Positions 36,894 through 45,794 of a DNA stretch of 64,000 nucleotides are shown piece after piece. The notes beneath the pieces were generated by a model. The model was not told where the DNA came from and searched no databases. It worked only from the letters and a program-made list of their open reading frames with translations. Location of the stretch: the NCBI GenBank assembly GCA_001899285.1, contig MKWA01000004.1:1-64000 (forward strand), written 5' to 3'. Within the stretch, counting starts at the first letter, position 1. Each line of letters opens with the position of its first letter. The DNA is from Rhizobiales bacterium 64-17 (GTDB lineage: Bacteria > Pseudomonadota > Alphaproteobacteria > Rhizobiales > Xanthobacteraceae). A program made the translations under genes and the position numbers.

Positions 36894-36985
36894 GCTGCTG
36901 TCCCTGCTCGCGCGACTTTATAGCCGCGCGGTTGCACTATAACCGCGCGACCTCAATCGCCAAGCCCAGGATATTGCCGGGTCCG

Positions 36986-39487
36986 CTATGCGCTCGGAGT
37001 TTCGCTGCCGAGATAGGCCGCTTCGAGCGACGGGTCTTTTGCGATCACCGCCGCGACGCCGCTCTTCACGATGGTGCCTGTCTCCAGCAGATAGGCCCTG
37101 TCGGCCAGCGCCAACGCCTGACCGGCCATCTGATCGACCACCATCAGCGTCATGCCCTCGGCGCGCAACGCCTCGAAGGATGCGAACAACTCGTCGACCA
37201 CCAAGGGAGCGAGTCCCAGGGACGGCTCGTCCAGCATCAGCACACGCGGCCCCGTCAGCAGACCGCGTGCGACGGCCAGCATCTGCTGTTCGCCGCCGGA
37301 CAACAGACCGGCACGCTGGGCGCTACGCTCCCGAAGCTTTGGGAAGCGCAGGAACATGGCTTCCACGTCCTTCTCGAGATCGGCGTCCTTGCGTGCATAG
37401 GCGCCGATTTCGAGATTCTGCCGCACCGTCAGCTCCGGAAACACCTGCCGGCCTTCCGGCACCAGCACCACGCCGGCGCGAGCGCGCTGATGCGCAGGAA
37501 TATTGTCGATACGGTTGCCGGAAAGCTTGATCTCGCCCTTCACCCGCGGCGGCGTCAGGCCGGCGATGGAGCGCATCAGGGTCGTCTTGCCGGCACCATT
37601 GGCACCGAGCACAGCAACCGCCTCCCCGTCCGCCACCACGACATTGATGTCCGCGAGCGACTGCGACAGCCCGTAGAACGCGCCGAGCCCCTTGATCTCG
37701 AGGATGGCATCCTGCTTGACCTCGCGCGCCACGCTGACCTTTTCGCCAACGGCAACGTCACCGAGATAAGCCTGGCGCACCAACGGATCGTTGCGGATGG
37801 CCGCGGGATCACCGACGGCAATGCGTTTGCCGCCGTCGAGCACCACGATGTGGTCGCTCAACGCCATGATCATCGGCATGTCGTGCTCGACGATGATGAC
37901 GGCGATGCCGAGTTCGGCGATCCGGCGCAACAACGCAGCGAGCCGCTGCTTGTCGCCTTTCGAGAGACCGGCGGCGGGCTCGTCGAGCAGCAAAACCTTG
38001 GGCCGCAATGCCAGCGAGCGGGCGATCTCGACCAGCCGTTTCTCGCCGTGCGGAAGTGAATCCGCCTGACGATCGAGACCGCCTTCCACGCCGGCGAACC
38101 GCAGCAATCCTCGCGCGAACTCCTCGCTGTCGGCATTCCGCAGCGGCGTGACAATTCCGCCGAGCTTGCCCGCTGTTTCCGCGAGCAGCACATTCTCGAT
38201 AACGCTCAACGACCCGAACAACTGGGTCGTCTGGAAGGTTCGCGACACACCGAGCCGCGCCAGCGTATGCGACGCCATGCCCGTGAGGTCGCGCGACCCG
38301 AGCTTCACCGTGCCGGTGCTCGGCTTGTAGAAGCCGCAGAGCAGGTTCAGCGCGCTGGTTTTGCCGGCGCCGTTCGGGCCGATCACGCTGGTGACGTAGC
38401 CCGGCTGGGCGGTGAACGTGACATGCTGGACGGCTTTCACGCCGCCAAAGGAAATAGAGAGATCGCTGACATCAAGCGCGTTGCTGTCGGCGATCCGCAA
38501 GCGCGGCTGTGGATCGGCATCCGCGCCGGCCACCACGGCCTGCTGCGACGACCGCGGCCAGACCTTCCTGATCAGGGTGCCGATCAGACCGGCCACGCCT
38601 TCCGGCGCGATCCGCAACACTGCGAACAGCAGCAGCCCGAACACCAGCAGACGATACTCCGCGAGGTCGGCAAGCAGCTCCGGCAGCAACACCACCAGCA
38701 AGGCACCGATGATCGGGCCGATGGCCGAACCGGCACCACCGATCATCACGGCGAACAGCAGCAGGATCGACTGAATGAACGGGAACGAGCTCGGACTGAT
38801 ATAGCCCTGCAACGGTGCGAACAGCGCACCAGCAATGGCCATCATCGCCGCCGAAACCATGAATGCAACGGTCCGGACGCTGACAAGGTCGATACCCACC
38901 GACCGGGTCGCGACCTCGGAATCACGCGCCGCGCGCATCGCATAACCCCACCCGCTGTTCTTCAGACGAACAAACAGCCAGGTGGAGAGAGCGACCAGCA
39001 CCACGCCGATCATGGCGAGGCTGCGCTCTGACAGGGCAACGCCGGCGAAGCTGGGCGGCGTCGAGATGATCAGGCCGTTGCCGCCACCGGTGAGATCCTT
39101 CCATTCGACCGCGACGTGCTCGACGATGAAGCCGAACGCGATGGTGACCATCGCGAGATAAGGCCCTCGGACGCGCAGCGCCGGCATCGCCAGCAACGCG
39201 CCGACGACGCTGACCAGAACAATTCCCGCGCCCGCGGCCGCCCAATACGGCCAGCCCGCCCGCTCCATGAGCAGCACGGTGGTATAAGCGCCGATCGCCA
39301 TGAAACCGACGTGGCCGAGCGAAATCTGGCCGGCGAGGCCGAGCAGGACATTGAGACCGATACAGGCGATGGACGTCAGCGCGACCGTCGCGACGAGAAA
39401 AACCGAATAGCTGTCCGCGACCGAGGCATAGGCCAGCACAACCGCCAGAGCGACGACGCCTGCAAGGAGAGTTGAGCGGGACATCAA
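36986..39487 (-). CDS. Fused branched-chain-type ABC transporter: LivM-LivG-LivF in one chain
   Basis: One 833-aa protein carries three parts. Residues 1-305 form a LivM permease (LNVLLGLAGQISLGHVGFMAIGAYT). About 335-575 form a LivG ATPase with Walker A GPNGAGKTS at 370, LPHGEKR and LLLDEP near 500, and QAYLG at its end. About 595-833 form a LivF ATPase with Walker A GANGAGKTT at 628, SGGEQQML and VLMLDEPSLGL. Permease-ATPase fusions occur in this family, but having both ATPases with the permease is unusual. Its start overlaps the livH stop. No binding-protein gene accompanies it. Confidence 0.92.
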   Translation of the reverse strand: MMSRSTLLAGVVALAVVLAYASVADSYSVFLVATVALTSIACIGLNVLLGLAGQISLGHVGFMAIGAYTTVLLMERAGWPYWAAAGAGIVLVSVVGALLAMPALRVRGPYLAMVTIAFGFIVEHVAVEWKDLTGGGNGLIISTPPSFAGVALSERSLAMIGVVLVALSTWLFVRLKNSGWGYAMRAARDSEVATRSVGIDLVSVRTVAFMVSAAMMAIAGALFAPLQGYISPSSFPFIQSILLLFAVMIGGAGSAIGPIIGALLVVLLPELLADLAEYRLLVFGLLLFAVLRIAPEGVAGLIGTLIRKVWPRSSQQAVVAGADADPQPRLRIADSNALDVSDLSISFGGVKAVQHVTFTAQPGYVTSVIGPNGAGKTSALNLLCGFYKPSTGTVKLGSRDLTGMASHTLARLGVSRTFQTTQLFGSLSVIENVLLAETAGKLGGIVTPLRNADSEEFARGLLRFAGVEGGLDRQADSLPHGEKRLVEIARSLALRPKVLLLDEPAAGLSKGDKQRLAALLRRIAELGIAVIIVEHDMPMIMALSDHIVVLDGGKRIAVGDPAAIRNDPLVRQAYLGDVAVGEKVSVAREVKQDAILEIKGLGAFYGLSQSLADINVVVADGEAVAVLGANGAGKTTLMRSIAGLTPPRVKGEIKLSGNRIDNIPAHQRARAGVVLVPEGRQVFPELTVRQNLEIGAYARKDADLEKDVEAMFLRFPKLRERSAQRAGLLSGGEQQMLAVARGLLTGPRVLMLDEPSLGLAPLVVDELFASFEALRAEGMTLMVVDQMAGQALALADRAYLLETGTIVKSGVAAVIAKDPSLEAAYLGSETPSA

Positions 39488-40359
39488 ACCTTTTTCACTC
39501 CAGCACGGCCGAGCAATCCATAAGGCATGACGACCAGGATCAGGATGACGGAGGCGAATGTGATGATCTGGGTGTAGACCGACCCGAGATAGGCGGTGGC
39601 CAGGACCTCAATGAGGCCGAGACAGAGGCCGGCCAGCATCACGCCCCAGGCGCTGCCGAGGCCGCCGATAATCGCGGCGGCGAATGCCTTGATACCGAAC
39701 AGCGTGCCCATTTCCGACGACACATTGAACAACGGCGCGATCAGCAGCGCGGCAATGCCGGCCAGCACCGCGGACACCGCGTAGCTGACAGCGATCACCC
39801 GGCCGACGTCGATCCCCATCAGCTTTGCCGCACTTGGATTCTGCACCACCGCCAGCATCGCCACGCCGTGACGCGTCCGCTGGGTGAACAGATGCAGACC
39901 CGCCGCAAGCAGCAAGCCGATCACCGGAATCACAAGCTGCAGCGGATAAACGCCGGCGCCTTCGACGATCTGGATCGGATGGACGGCGAGCGACGACGGG
40001 AAACCGCGCGGCTCCTTGCCGAACACGAACAGCATCAGATTGTCGACGATGATGCCGACTGCGACCGTCGCCATCAGCCAGTTGTCCGAGCCGCGCGCCA
40101 CGAAGGGGCGCACCGCCCAGCGCTCGATGATCAGGCCGTAGATCGCGCAGATCAACAGGACCACAGGAATTCCCAGCGCTGTCGGCCATGCCCACGCGAC
40201 GAGCACGAAATATCCGGCGACCGCGCCCAGGGTCATCGAACTGCCCTGGGAGAAGTTCACCGTGCCGGACACGGCGAACGTGACATGGAAGCCGAGCGCC
40301 AGAAGGCCATACATACTGCCAAGCGCCAGTCCCGTCAGAATTGCCGGAAGCAGAGACAT
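39484..40359 (-). CDS. livH: Branched-chain-type ABC transporter permease LivH (second system)
   Basis: A 291-aa LivH-type permease: ILTGLALGSMYGLLALGFHVTFAVSGTVNFSQG and AAIIGGLGSAWGVMLAGLCLGLIE. It overlaps the fused LivMGF start, so together they form a full membrane and ATPase module with only two genes. The cognate substrate-binding protein is absent from this locus; it may use LivK at 32529 or a receptor encoded elsewhere. Confidence 0.9.
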   Translation of the reverse strand: MSLLPAILTGLALGSMYGLLALGFHVTFAVSGTVNFSQGSSMTLGAVAGYFVLVAWAWPTALGIPVVLLICAIYGLIIERWAVRPFVARGSDNWLMATVAVGIIVDNLMLFVFGKEPRGFPSSLAVHPIQIVEGAGVYPLQLVIPVIGLLLAAGLHLFTQRTRHGVAMLAVVQNPSAAKLMGIDVGRVIAVSYAVSAVLAGIAALLIAPLFNVSSEMGTLFGIKAFAAAIIGGLGSAWGVMLAGLCLGLIEVLATAYLGSVYTQIITFASVILILVVMPYGLLGRAGVKKV

Positions 40360-40656
40360 GTCTTGCCCGCCCTTGCTTTACTCGCTCTTGCGTTGCTCGC
40401 TATTGGCTGTCAGTGAGCGTTCTTAAGTGTTCGCAATCATCGCACGGGGCGGCGCGCATCGGGAATGAAATTCATTGTTCCGCTGGTCAACGGCTTTTTC
40501 ATTGTCACGCAGCTGCTCCTCCCGTTGCTGGTGTTGCCCTCAGATGGCACCATCCGGCATTCCTCCGCTGTCGCTTGTTCGCGAACTTGACGGAAGTAAG
40601 AAGTCTCTTCAACATTATACGAAAGTCAAGCGGCCAGAACGATCTGGCGAAGGAAA
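40360..40656. other. Intergenic region between divergent livH and the PuuE-like gene
   Basis: About 297 bases with no credible ORF. It is less GC-rich near 40590-40650 (acattatacgaaagtcaagc) and should hold the two divergent promoters. No clear operator palindrome was found. Confidence 0.4.
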
Positions 40657-40662
40657 ATGACG

Positions 40663-41640
40663 ATGAGCGAGAAGACGAACGTGCGGACCACCGGTGAGAC
40701 AACCGCTCAAGGCAAGCGCGCGGACAGCACGGCAGCGAAGGACAGTCAACTCCTCCTGAAGCACCATGGGCGCTACCATTATTCCGCTATCACCCGTCGT
40801 CCGCACTTCGCGTGGCCGGGGAACAAGCAGCTTGCCGTTTATATCGGCCTCAACCTTGAGCACTTTGCCTTCGGCGAAGGCTTGGGCGCGGAATTGGCTC
40901 CCGGCGGGCCGCATCCGGACGTCCTGAATTTCTCCTGGCGCGATTACGGCAACCGCGTGGGCGTCTGGCGCCTGATCGATCTGTTCGACGAATTGTCACT
41001 GCCGGTTTCGGTGCTGGTGAACAGCAGCATCTATCATTACTGCCCCGAGGTGATGGACGCATTCCGCGAGCGCGGCTGTGAAATCGTCGGCCACGGCCGC
41101 ACCAATTCCGAGCGGCAGGGACAACTCTCGGAAGCGGAAGAACGCGACCTCATCAAGGAGTCGACCGACACCATCATTCAGGCCGAGGGGAAGCGGCCGA
41201 CCGGCTGGCTAGGCCCCTGGATTTCGCAATCCCCCCTCACCCCCGATCTGCTGGCCGAAGCCGGCTATGAGTATCTGCTCGACTGGTGCATGGACGATCA
41301 GCCGATCTGGTTCGCGACACGCAATGGCAAGCGCATTCTGTCCGTGCCTTATCCGCAGGAACTCAACGACATTCCCTCCATCGCCGGACGGAAGGATTCC
41401 GCCGATCAGTTCGCCGACATGATCATCGACAATTTCGAGGAGATGCTGCTGCAATCCAGAAAGCAGTCCCTCGTCATGGGGATTGCGCTGCACCCCTATC
41501 TGGTGGGGCAGCCTTATCGCATGCGCCACTTGCGGCGGGCGCTACAGGCCATCGTTGCACGCCGCGACGACATCTGGATCACCACCGCCGGCGAGATCGC
41601 CCGGCACGTCCGGACACTGCCGGAGGGCACGATCCCGTGA
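40663..41640 (+). CDS. PuuE-like allantoinase / polysaccharide deacetylase family protein
   Basis: The product has the NodB-type fold in its allantoinase branch. Visible blocks are FSWRDYGNRVGVWRLIDLFDE, PVSVLVNSSIYHYCPEV, GCEIVGHGRTNSE, RPTGWLGPWISQS and LLDWCMDDQP. PuuE enzymes open the allantoin ring without metal. The N-terminal 40 residues are unconserved. The ATG at 40663 lies nine bases after AAGGA and is preferred over 40657. Its position between a Liv importer and an oxamate carbamoyltransferase-like operon suggests ureide degradation, although a true deacetylase is possible. Confidence 0.8.
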   Translation: MSEKTNVRTTGETTAQGKRADSTAAKDSQLLLKHHGRYHYSAITRRPHFAWPGNKQLAVYIGLNLEHFAFGEGLGAELAPGGPHPDVLNFSWRDYGNRVGVWRLIDLFDELSLPVSVLVNSSIYHYCPEVMDAFRERGCEIVGHGRTNSERQGQLSEAEERDLIKESTDTIIQAEGKRPTGWLGPWISQSPLTPDLLAEAGYEYLLDWCMDDQPIWFATRNGKRILSVPYPQELNDIPSIAGRKDSADQFADMIIDNFEEMLLQSRKQSLVMGIALHPYLVGQPYRMRHLRRALQAIVARRDDIWITTAGEIARHVRTLPEGTIP

Positions 41641-41647
41641 TCTGAAG

Positions 41648-41670
41648 CCCGCGCCAGAATCTGGCGCGGG
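41648..41670. terminator. Hairpin between convergent PuuE-like and carbamate kinase genes
   Basis: Perfect 10-bp arms (cccgcgccag/ctggcgcggg) with a 3-nt loop lie eight bases after each stop codon. There is no T tract, so it may act as a Rho-assisted or stability hairpin rather than a classic terminator. Confidence 0.6.
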
Positions 41671-41677
41671 TAGCCTG

Positions 41678-42661
41678 TCATGATGATGCCACCGGCGCGG
41701 CGTCATGGACGATATGGGTGCCGGTTTCGCCGCGCAAAGCAGCCATTGCGCAATCGAGGTGGCTGATGATCGCGCGCTTTCCGCCCCCTTCCAGGAATCG
41801 GATCGCCGCATCGACCTTCGGGCCCATGCTGCCCGGCGGGAAATGTCCTTCGCGGTGATAAGCTTTGATCTCGTCGAGCGAGACCCGATCCAGTTCCTTC
41901 TTGTTCGGCTTTCCGAAGTTCACGGCGACGCGCGGCACCGCCGTCAAAATCAGCAACTCCTCGATACCGAGAACATTCGCCATATGCGCCGAGGTGAGAT
42001 CCTTGTCGATCACCGCCGGCACGCCGGTGCGGGTGCCTTTCGGGCCGCGGATCACCGGCACGCCACCGCCACCGCCGGCGATCACAATCGTCCCGCGCTT
42101 GAGCAGCGCATCGACCAGCGAGATGTCGCAGATATGCTTCGGCTTCGGCGACGGCACCACGTGGCGCCAGCCACGCCCGGAGTCTTCGCGCATCTTCCAG
42201 TTAAGTTCGGCACCGATCCGTTTCGCTTCTTCTTCGGAGAAGAACGGCCCGACGAATTTGGTCGGATTGGCGAAGGCCGGATCGTTGGGATCGACCTCCA
42301 CCTGCGTGAGCAGGCTCGCGACGTGGCGCGGATTGCCCCGCTCGCGCAGCGCGTTCTCCATCGCCTGCATGAGCAGATAAGCGATGCCCCCCTGGCTATG
42401 CGCCACGCAGATGTCCATCGACATCGGCGGGATGCGGTCCATGGTCAGCATCTGGCGCATCATGATCTTGCCGACCACCGGGCCGTTGCCGTGCGTGATC
42501 ACCAGATCGTTGTCGAGCTCGGCCAGCGGCAGCAGCGCCTCCGCTGTCTGCCGCGCGATCACCTTCTGCTCATCGGAGGTGCCGCTGATCTCTTCCGGAT
42601 GAACCGCGTTGCCGCCGATCGCGATCACCAGACGGCGCGGAACCTCCTCAAGCGTTCGCAT
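41678..42661 (-). CDS. arcC: Carbamate kinase
   Basis: This enzyme transfers the phosphate of carbamoyl phosphate to ADP, yielding ATP, ammonia and CO2. The 327-aa protein shows the amino-acid-kinase signature LVIAIGGNAV, ITHGNGPVVG, the carbamate-kinase HSQGGIAYLL region, IVIAGGGGGVPVI and a C-terminal GSMGPKVDAAIRF. Its start overlaps the end of the FdrA-like gene by 14 bases. In the oxamate carbamoyltransferase module it uses the carbamoyl phosphate made by the FdrA/DUF1116/DUF2877 proteins. E. coli calls this paralogue AllK. Confidence 0.92.
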   Translation of the reverse strand: MRTLEEVPRRLVIAIGGNAVHPEEISGTSDEQKVIARQTAEALLPLAELDNDLVITHGNGPVVGKIMMRQMLTMDRIPPMSMDICVAHSQGGIAYLLMQAMENALRERGNPRHVASLLTQVEVDPNDPAFANPTKFVGPFFSEEEAKRIGAELNWKMREDSGRGWRHVVPSPKPKHICDISLVDALLKRGTIVIAGGGGGVPVIRGPKGTRTGVPAVIDKDLTSAHMANVLGIEELLILTAVPRVAVNFGKPNKKELDRVSLDEIKAYHREGHFPPGSMGPKVDAAIRFLEGGGKRAIISHLDCAMAALRGETGTHIVHDAAPVASS

Positions 42662-44180
42662 GGCGATTCACCTTGGCATCAGCATTGATGACGGCAAGAG
42701 CGAGTTCGCAGGCCTGTTCGTTCGACGGGGTGACAATGATGCCGGCGGATTCCAGGCGCTTGATCTGCGCGGAGCGCACCTGCGGATCGAGTTCGGTCCC
42801 CGTCACCGACGCGATCAGCACCGGCGCATTGTCTCCGCGCCCCGCGACGACTCCCGCAAGATGCGACGCCGGATCGGCGTGCGCGCCGTAGCCAATCACC
42901 AGATCGAGCAGAACGACGGCAATATCCGGATTGACGAGCGCCGCCCGCAGCGCGTCGTCACGCACCGACGGATCGATCATCGGATGCGGCCGACCCTGCG
43001 TATATTCATCAGCACCAAGGTCGATCATCCGGTCGCAGCCAGCGCTGTCCTTGCTGTCGAGCGACGCGACGCCCGGAATCGGCGCGTTGGACGCAACCTT
43101 CCGTCCCCCAGCGGTCAACACCACCTGCGCTTCGGCACACAGCGTCCCGCCGGCGAACAATCCCTCGATACGCCCCGCGCCCTTTCGGCGCGGCAGGCGC
43201 GCGCCGACAGCCGCCGGATCGAAACCGGCGCCGATCTTCTTTCCACCCAGCGCGTGTTCCGCCGCCTGCTTCAAGGTCGCGGCGAAGCCGGCATTCTTCG
43301 GAAGCTCGGCCGAGGCGGCACCAATGAAGCAGACGGTATAGATCTTCGGACTTTTGGCGATGCGCGCGACAACCGCCTTCGCCACATCCGGATGCGGCGG
43401 CTTCGACACCAGCACCACACGCTCGGTGGCTGGATCGGCATCGAGCGCATCGATTGCCATCAGGGTGGTGATGCCGCCGATATCCTTCTTGAGATCGCGC
43501 CCGCCGACGCCGATGGCGTGGGAGATGCCGACACCCGCCTCAGACACCAGACAGGAAATTTCCTGCGTGCCGGTGCCCGATGCGCCGATGATGCCGACCT
43601 TTCCGCGCTTGAGCTTGTTCGCGAAAGCAAGCGGCGCACCGTTGATGATCGCCGTTCCACAGTCCGGCCCCATCATCAACAGTCCCGCCTCCCGCGCCTG
43701 CTGCTTGAGCGAGAGCTCGTCAGCGATCGAGACATTGTCGCTGAACATCAGCACATGCAGACCACGATTGAGCGCCTTGCGCGCCTCCGCCGCGGCGAAT
43801 TCGCCGGGGACCGAGATCAGCGCGATATTCGCGTTGGGCGTCGCCGCCACCGCCGAGGCGATGCTGCGCGGACGCCATGCGCTTTTCCCGCCCGCTTGCG
43901 ACTTCGGCTTGTCGAGCGCCTTGAGCGCGTCGTCCAGCGCCGCTCGGGCCGCCTGCTCGGTTTCGGCCTTGACCGCCAGAATGAGATCGCTGCCTTGCGT
44001 GCTGATATCGCCGGATAGCAGGCCGGCATTGCGCATGATGGCGATATTCGACGGCGTTCCCATCATCAGCGCCGCCTCGACGACGCCAGGTATCGTCGCG
44101 ATCTCGCGGGACAACCGCATCAGCGCCACTGAATCGAGATAGAAGCCCTTGCGGACTTCGTTCAGGACAACCGCAGTCAT
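42648..44180 (-). CDS. FdrA-family protein, candidate oxamate carbamoyltransferase subunit (AllF-like)
   Basis: A 510-aa protein of the FdrA family, which resembles succinyl-CoA synthetase alpha chains. It has a CoA-ligase-like core (GLLMMGPDCGTAIING, VGIIGASGTGTQEISCLVSEAGVGISHAIGVGGRDL) and the C-terminal block around VVLLDLVIGYGAHADPA. In E. coli, FdrA with the DUF1116 and DUF2877 proteins is reported to form oxamate carbamoyltransferase. The ATG at 44180 overlaps the DUF1116 stop; the ORF start at 44228 is an extension. It overlaps the carbamate kinase start downstream. Confidence 0.88.
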   Translation of the reverse strand: MTAVVLNEVRKGFYLDSVALMRLSREIATIPGVVEAALMMGTPSNIAIMRNAGLLSGDISTQGSDLILAVKAETEQAARAALDDALKALDKPKSQAGGKSAWRPRSIASAVAATPNANIALISVPGEFAAAEARKALNRGLHVLMFSDNVSIADELSLKQQAREAGLLMMGPDCGTAIINGAPLAFANKLKRGKVGIIGASGTGTQEISCLVSEAGVGISHAIGVGGRDLKKDIGGITTLMAIDALDADPATERVVLVSKPPHPDVAKAVVARIAKSPKIYTVCFIGAASAELPKNAGFAATLKQAAEHALGGKKIGAGFDPAAVGARLPRRKGAGRIEGLFAGGTLCAEAQVVLTAGGRKVASNAPIPGVASLDSKDSAGCDRMIDLGADEYTQGRPHPMIDPSVRDDALRAALVNPDIAVVLLDLVIGYGAHADPASHLAGVVAGRGDNAPVLIASVTGTELDPQVRSAQIKRLESAGIIVTPSNEQACELALAVINADAKVNRHANA

Positions 44181-45427
44181 GAGACACCCAGATCTTCGGC
44201 AATGGCGAGAACAGCCTGCTGGAAGCAAGCGAGCGGAGCACGCACCACGCCGGCGCCGACCTGGCCGATGCCGGGCTCCCGATGCGCGATGCCGGTATTA
44301 ATGACCGGCGCGAGACCGGTTTCGACCACGAGCCGAACGTCGATGCCGGTCGGTACGCCGGCGAAGTCGAGCGCGGGAATCGTCCATTCCGGATTTTGCC
44401 CGACCGTAATCTCGCCCATGGCGCGGGTGAAATCGCCGGCCGCCGACGGCGAACCGGCGCCGATGAAGCCGGCCACCGCGGGCGCCGCACCCATCGCGAA
44501 CCCGCCGAGACCGACCGTCTCGACGATCGCGGAATCGCCCATGTCGGGATTGGCGTCCTTGCGGGAGAAGCCCGCGAAGTAGAGCCCTTCCGGCATTTCC
44601 ACCGGCGCCGTGAACCAGCGATCACCGAGACCGCTGACGCGCACGCCGAAATCGGTGCCGTTGCGGGACATCACGGTGACGATCGTCGATCCGCGAATCC
44701 CTTTGGCCGGATCGGTCATCGCCTTGCCCATGGCCATGGCGATGTTGAGGAAGAACTGGTCGTTCTGCGCGATGAATGCGATGCACTCCGCAAGGGTCTC
44801 GTTATTGTCGGAGGTCCGCGCCAGCGACGGCCCGACTTCCCGGAGGAAGATGCTCGAACAGGCGAGATTGCGCTGGTGCATCTCGTCGCCCATCGACAGG
44901 CCGCGCGCGATGATCGCCTTGAGATCGACGCCGCCCTTGGCACGGATGGCTTTCCCCAACACCGGGCCGAACACATCGCGCAGCCATGCCAGACGCTTGA
45001 GTACGCTGGCGTCATTGCCGCCGAAGCGCATCACCTTGCCGAGACCTTCGTTGATCGCGCAGTAGGCGCGATTCCCGAAGCGCGCGTTCTCGACGACGAA
45101 CAGCGGCATCGACAGCGTCGTCATGCCCGTCATCGGACCGACCGCGCCGAAATGATGATTGGGATGGAATTCGACGCCGCCGCTGGCCGCGAGTTTGGTG
45201 GCAGCGTCCAGATCCGGAGCCCACCCCTCGAAGACGATGGCGCCGGCAACGGCGCCGCGCATCGGGCCGCACATCCGATCCCAGGTGATCGGCGGACCGG
45301 CATGAAGGATCATGCGTTCCTTCAGTCCCTTGAGCACGTCACGCGCCGGGACGATATCGATCAGCTTCGGCTCACCGTCCAGGATGATGGAAAGCGCCTT
45401 CTTGTTGGCTTCCTCGATCAGTTTCAT
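44177..45427 (-). CDS. DUF1116 protein, candidate oxamate carbamoyltransferase subunit (AllG-like)
   Basis: A 416-aa DUF1116 (YlbE-type) protein. Family blocks are AGPPITWDRMCGPMRGAVAGAIVFEGWA, HHFGAVGPMTGMTTLSMPLFVVEN, FGGNDASVLKRLAWL and RNGTDFGVRVSGLGDRWFTAP. Its coding region starts 10 nt after the FdrA-like mini-protein gene and ends in an ATGA overlap with FdrA. It has no known activity on its own; its role is inferred from the AllFGH assignment in E. coli. Confidence 0.87.
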   Translation of the reverse strand: MKLIEEANKKALSIILDGEPKLIDIVPARDVLKGLKERMILHAGPPITWDRMCGPMRGAVAGAIVFEGWAPDLDAATKLAASGGVEFHPNHHFGAVGPMTGMTTLSMPLFVVENARFGNRAYCAINEGLGKVMRFGGNDASVLKRLAWLRDVFGPVLGKAIRAKGGVDLKAIIARGLSMGDEMHQRNLACSSIFLREVGPSLARTSDNNETLAECIAFIAQNDQFFLNIAMAMGKAMTDPAKGIRGSTIVTVMSRNGTDFGVRVSGLGDRWFTAPVEMPEGLYFAGFSRKDANPDMGDSAIVETVGLGGFAMGAAPAVAGFIGAGSPSAAGDFTRAMGEITVGQNPEWTIPALDFAGVPTGIDVRLVVETGLAPVINTGIAHREPGIGQVGAGVVRAPLACFQQAVLAIAEDLGVS

Positions 45428-45436
45428 GGCCTGCCC

Positions 45437-45628
45437 TCACACACCGAGCTTCGCGAGCAGCGCGGCCATTTTCGGATCTCCGCCAGCGGGGGGTGACCAG
45501 TCGACATGCACGACCGCGATGCCGCAATCCTGCAGATCCTTGACGAAACCCTCCAGCCCGACATTCACCACCGTCAGGTCGTTGGTCAGCAGCGCCTGGC
45601 ACCTGGTCTGTTCCCGCTTCTGCGACAC
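45437..45628 (-). CDS. Stand-alone FdrA-like mini-protein (63 aa)
   Basis: The short product centres on LTVVNVGLEGFVKDL and VVHVDWSPPAGGD. I recall this module as part of larger FdrA/DUF1116-type proteins; which parent it comes from is uncertain. The ORF opens at a GTG at 45652, but a strong AAGGAGG lies eight bases before a second GTG at 45628, which decides the start. It is followed closely by DUF1116 and FdrA genes, so it probably completes their complex as a separate chain. Confidence 0.72.
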   Translation of the reverse strand: MSQKREQTRCQALLTNDLTVVNVGLEGFVKDLQDCGIAVVHVDWSPPAGGDPKMAALLAKLGV

Positions 45629-45660
45629 CAGCGTATCCTCCTTGTTCGGCACAAAATATT

Positions 45661-45678
45661 AGTAAGAAACGTCTTACT
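45661..45678. promoter_or_regulatory. Candidate TetR-family operator AGTAAG-N6-CTTACT
   Basis: A perfect inverted repeat of six bases per arm with a 6-base centre, in an AT-rich gap 32 bases upstream of the mini-protein start codon. The size and position suit the TetR-family regulator encoded at the head of the same locus. Confidence 0.42.
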
Positions 45679-45794
45679 TGGTCAAATCAAAGCTGTGGGC
45701 TTCCGACAAGACCACGACAATTCCGGCTGTCATCGCCAATAGTCCGGCGGACGGATCGCATCCAGACAAGATTTTCGGCTTGTGAAGCCGCGAT

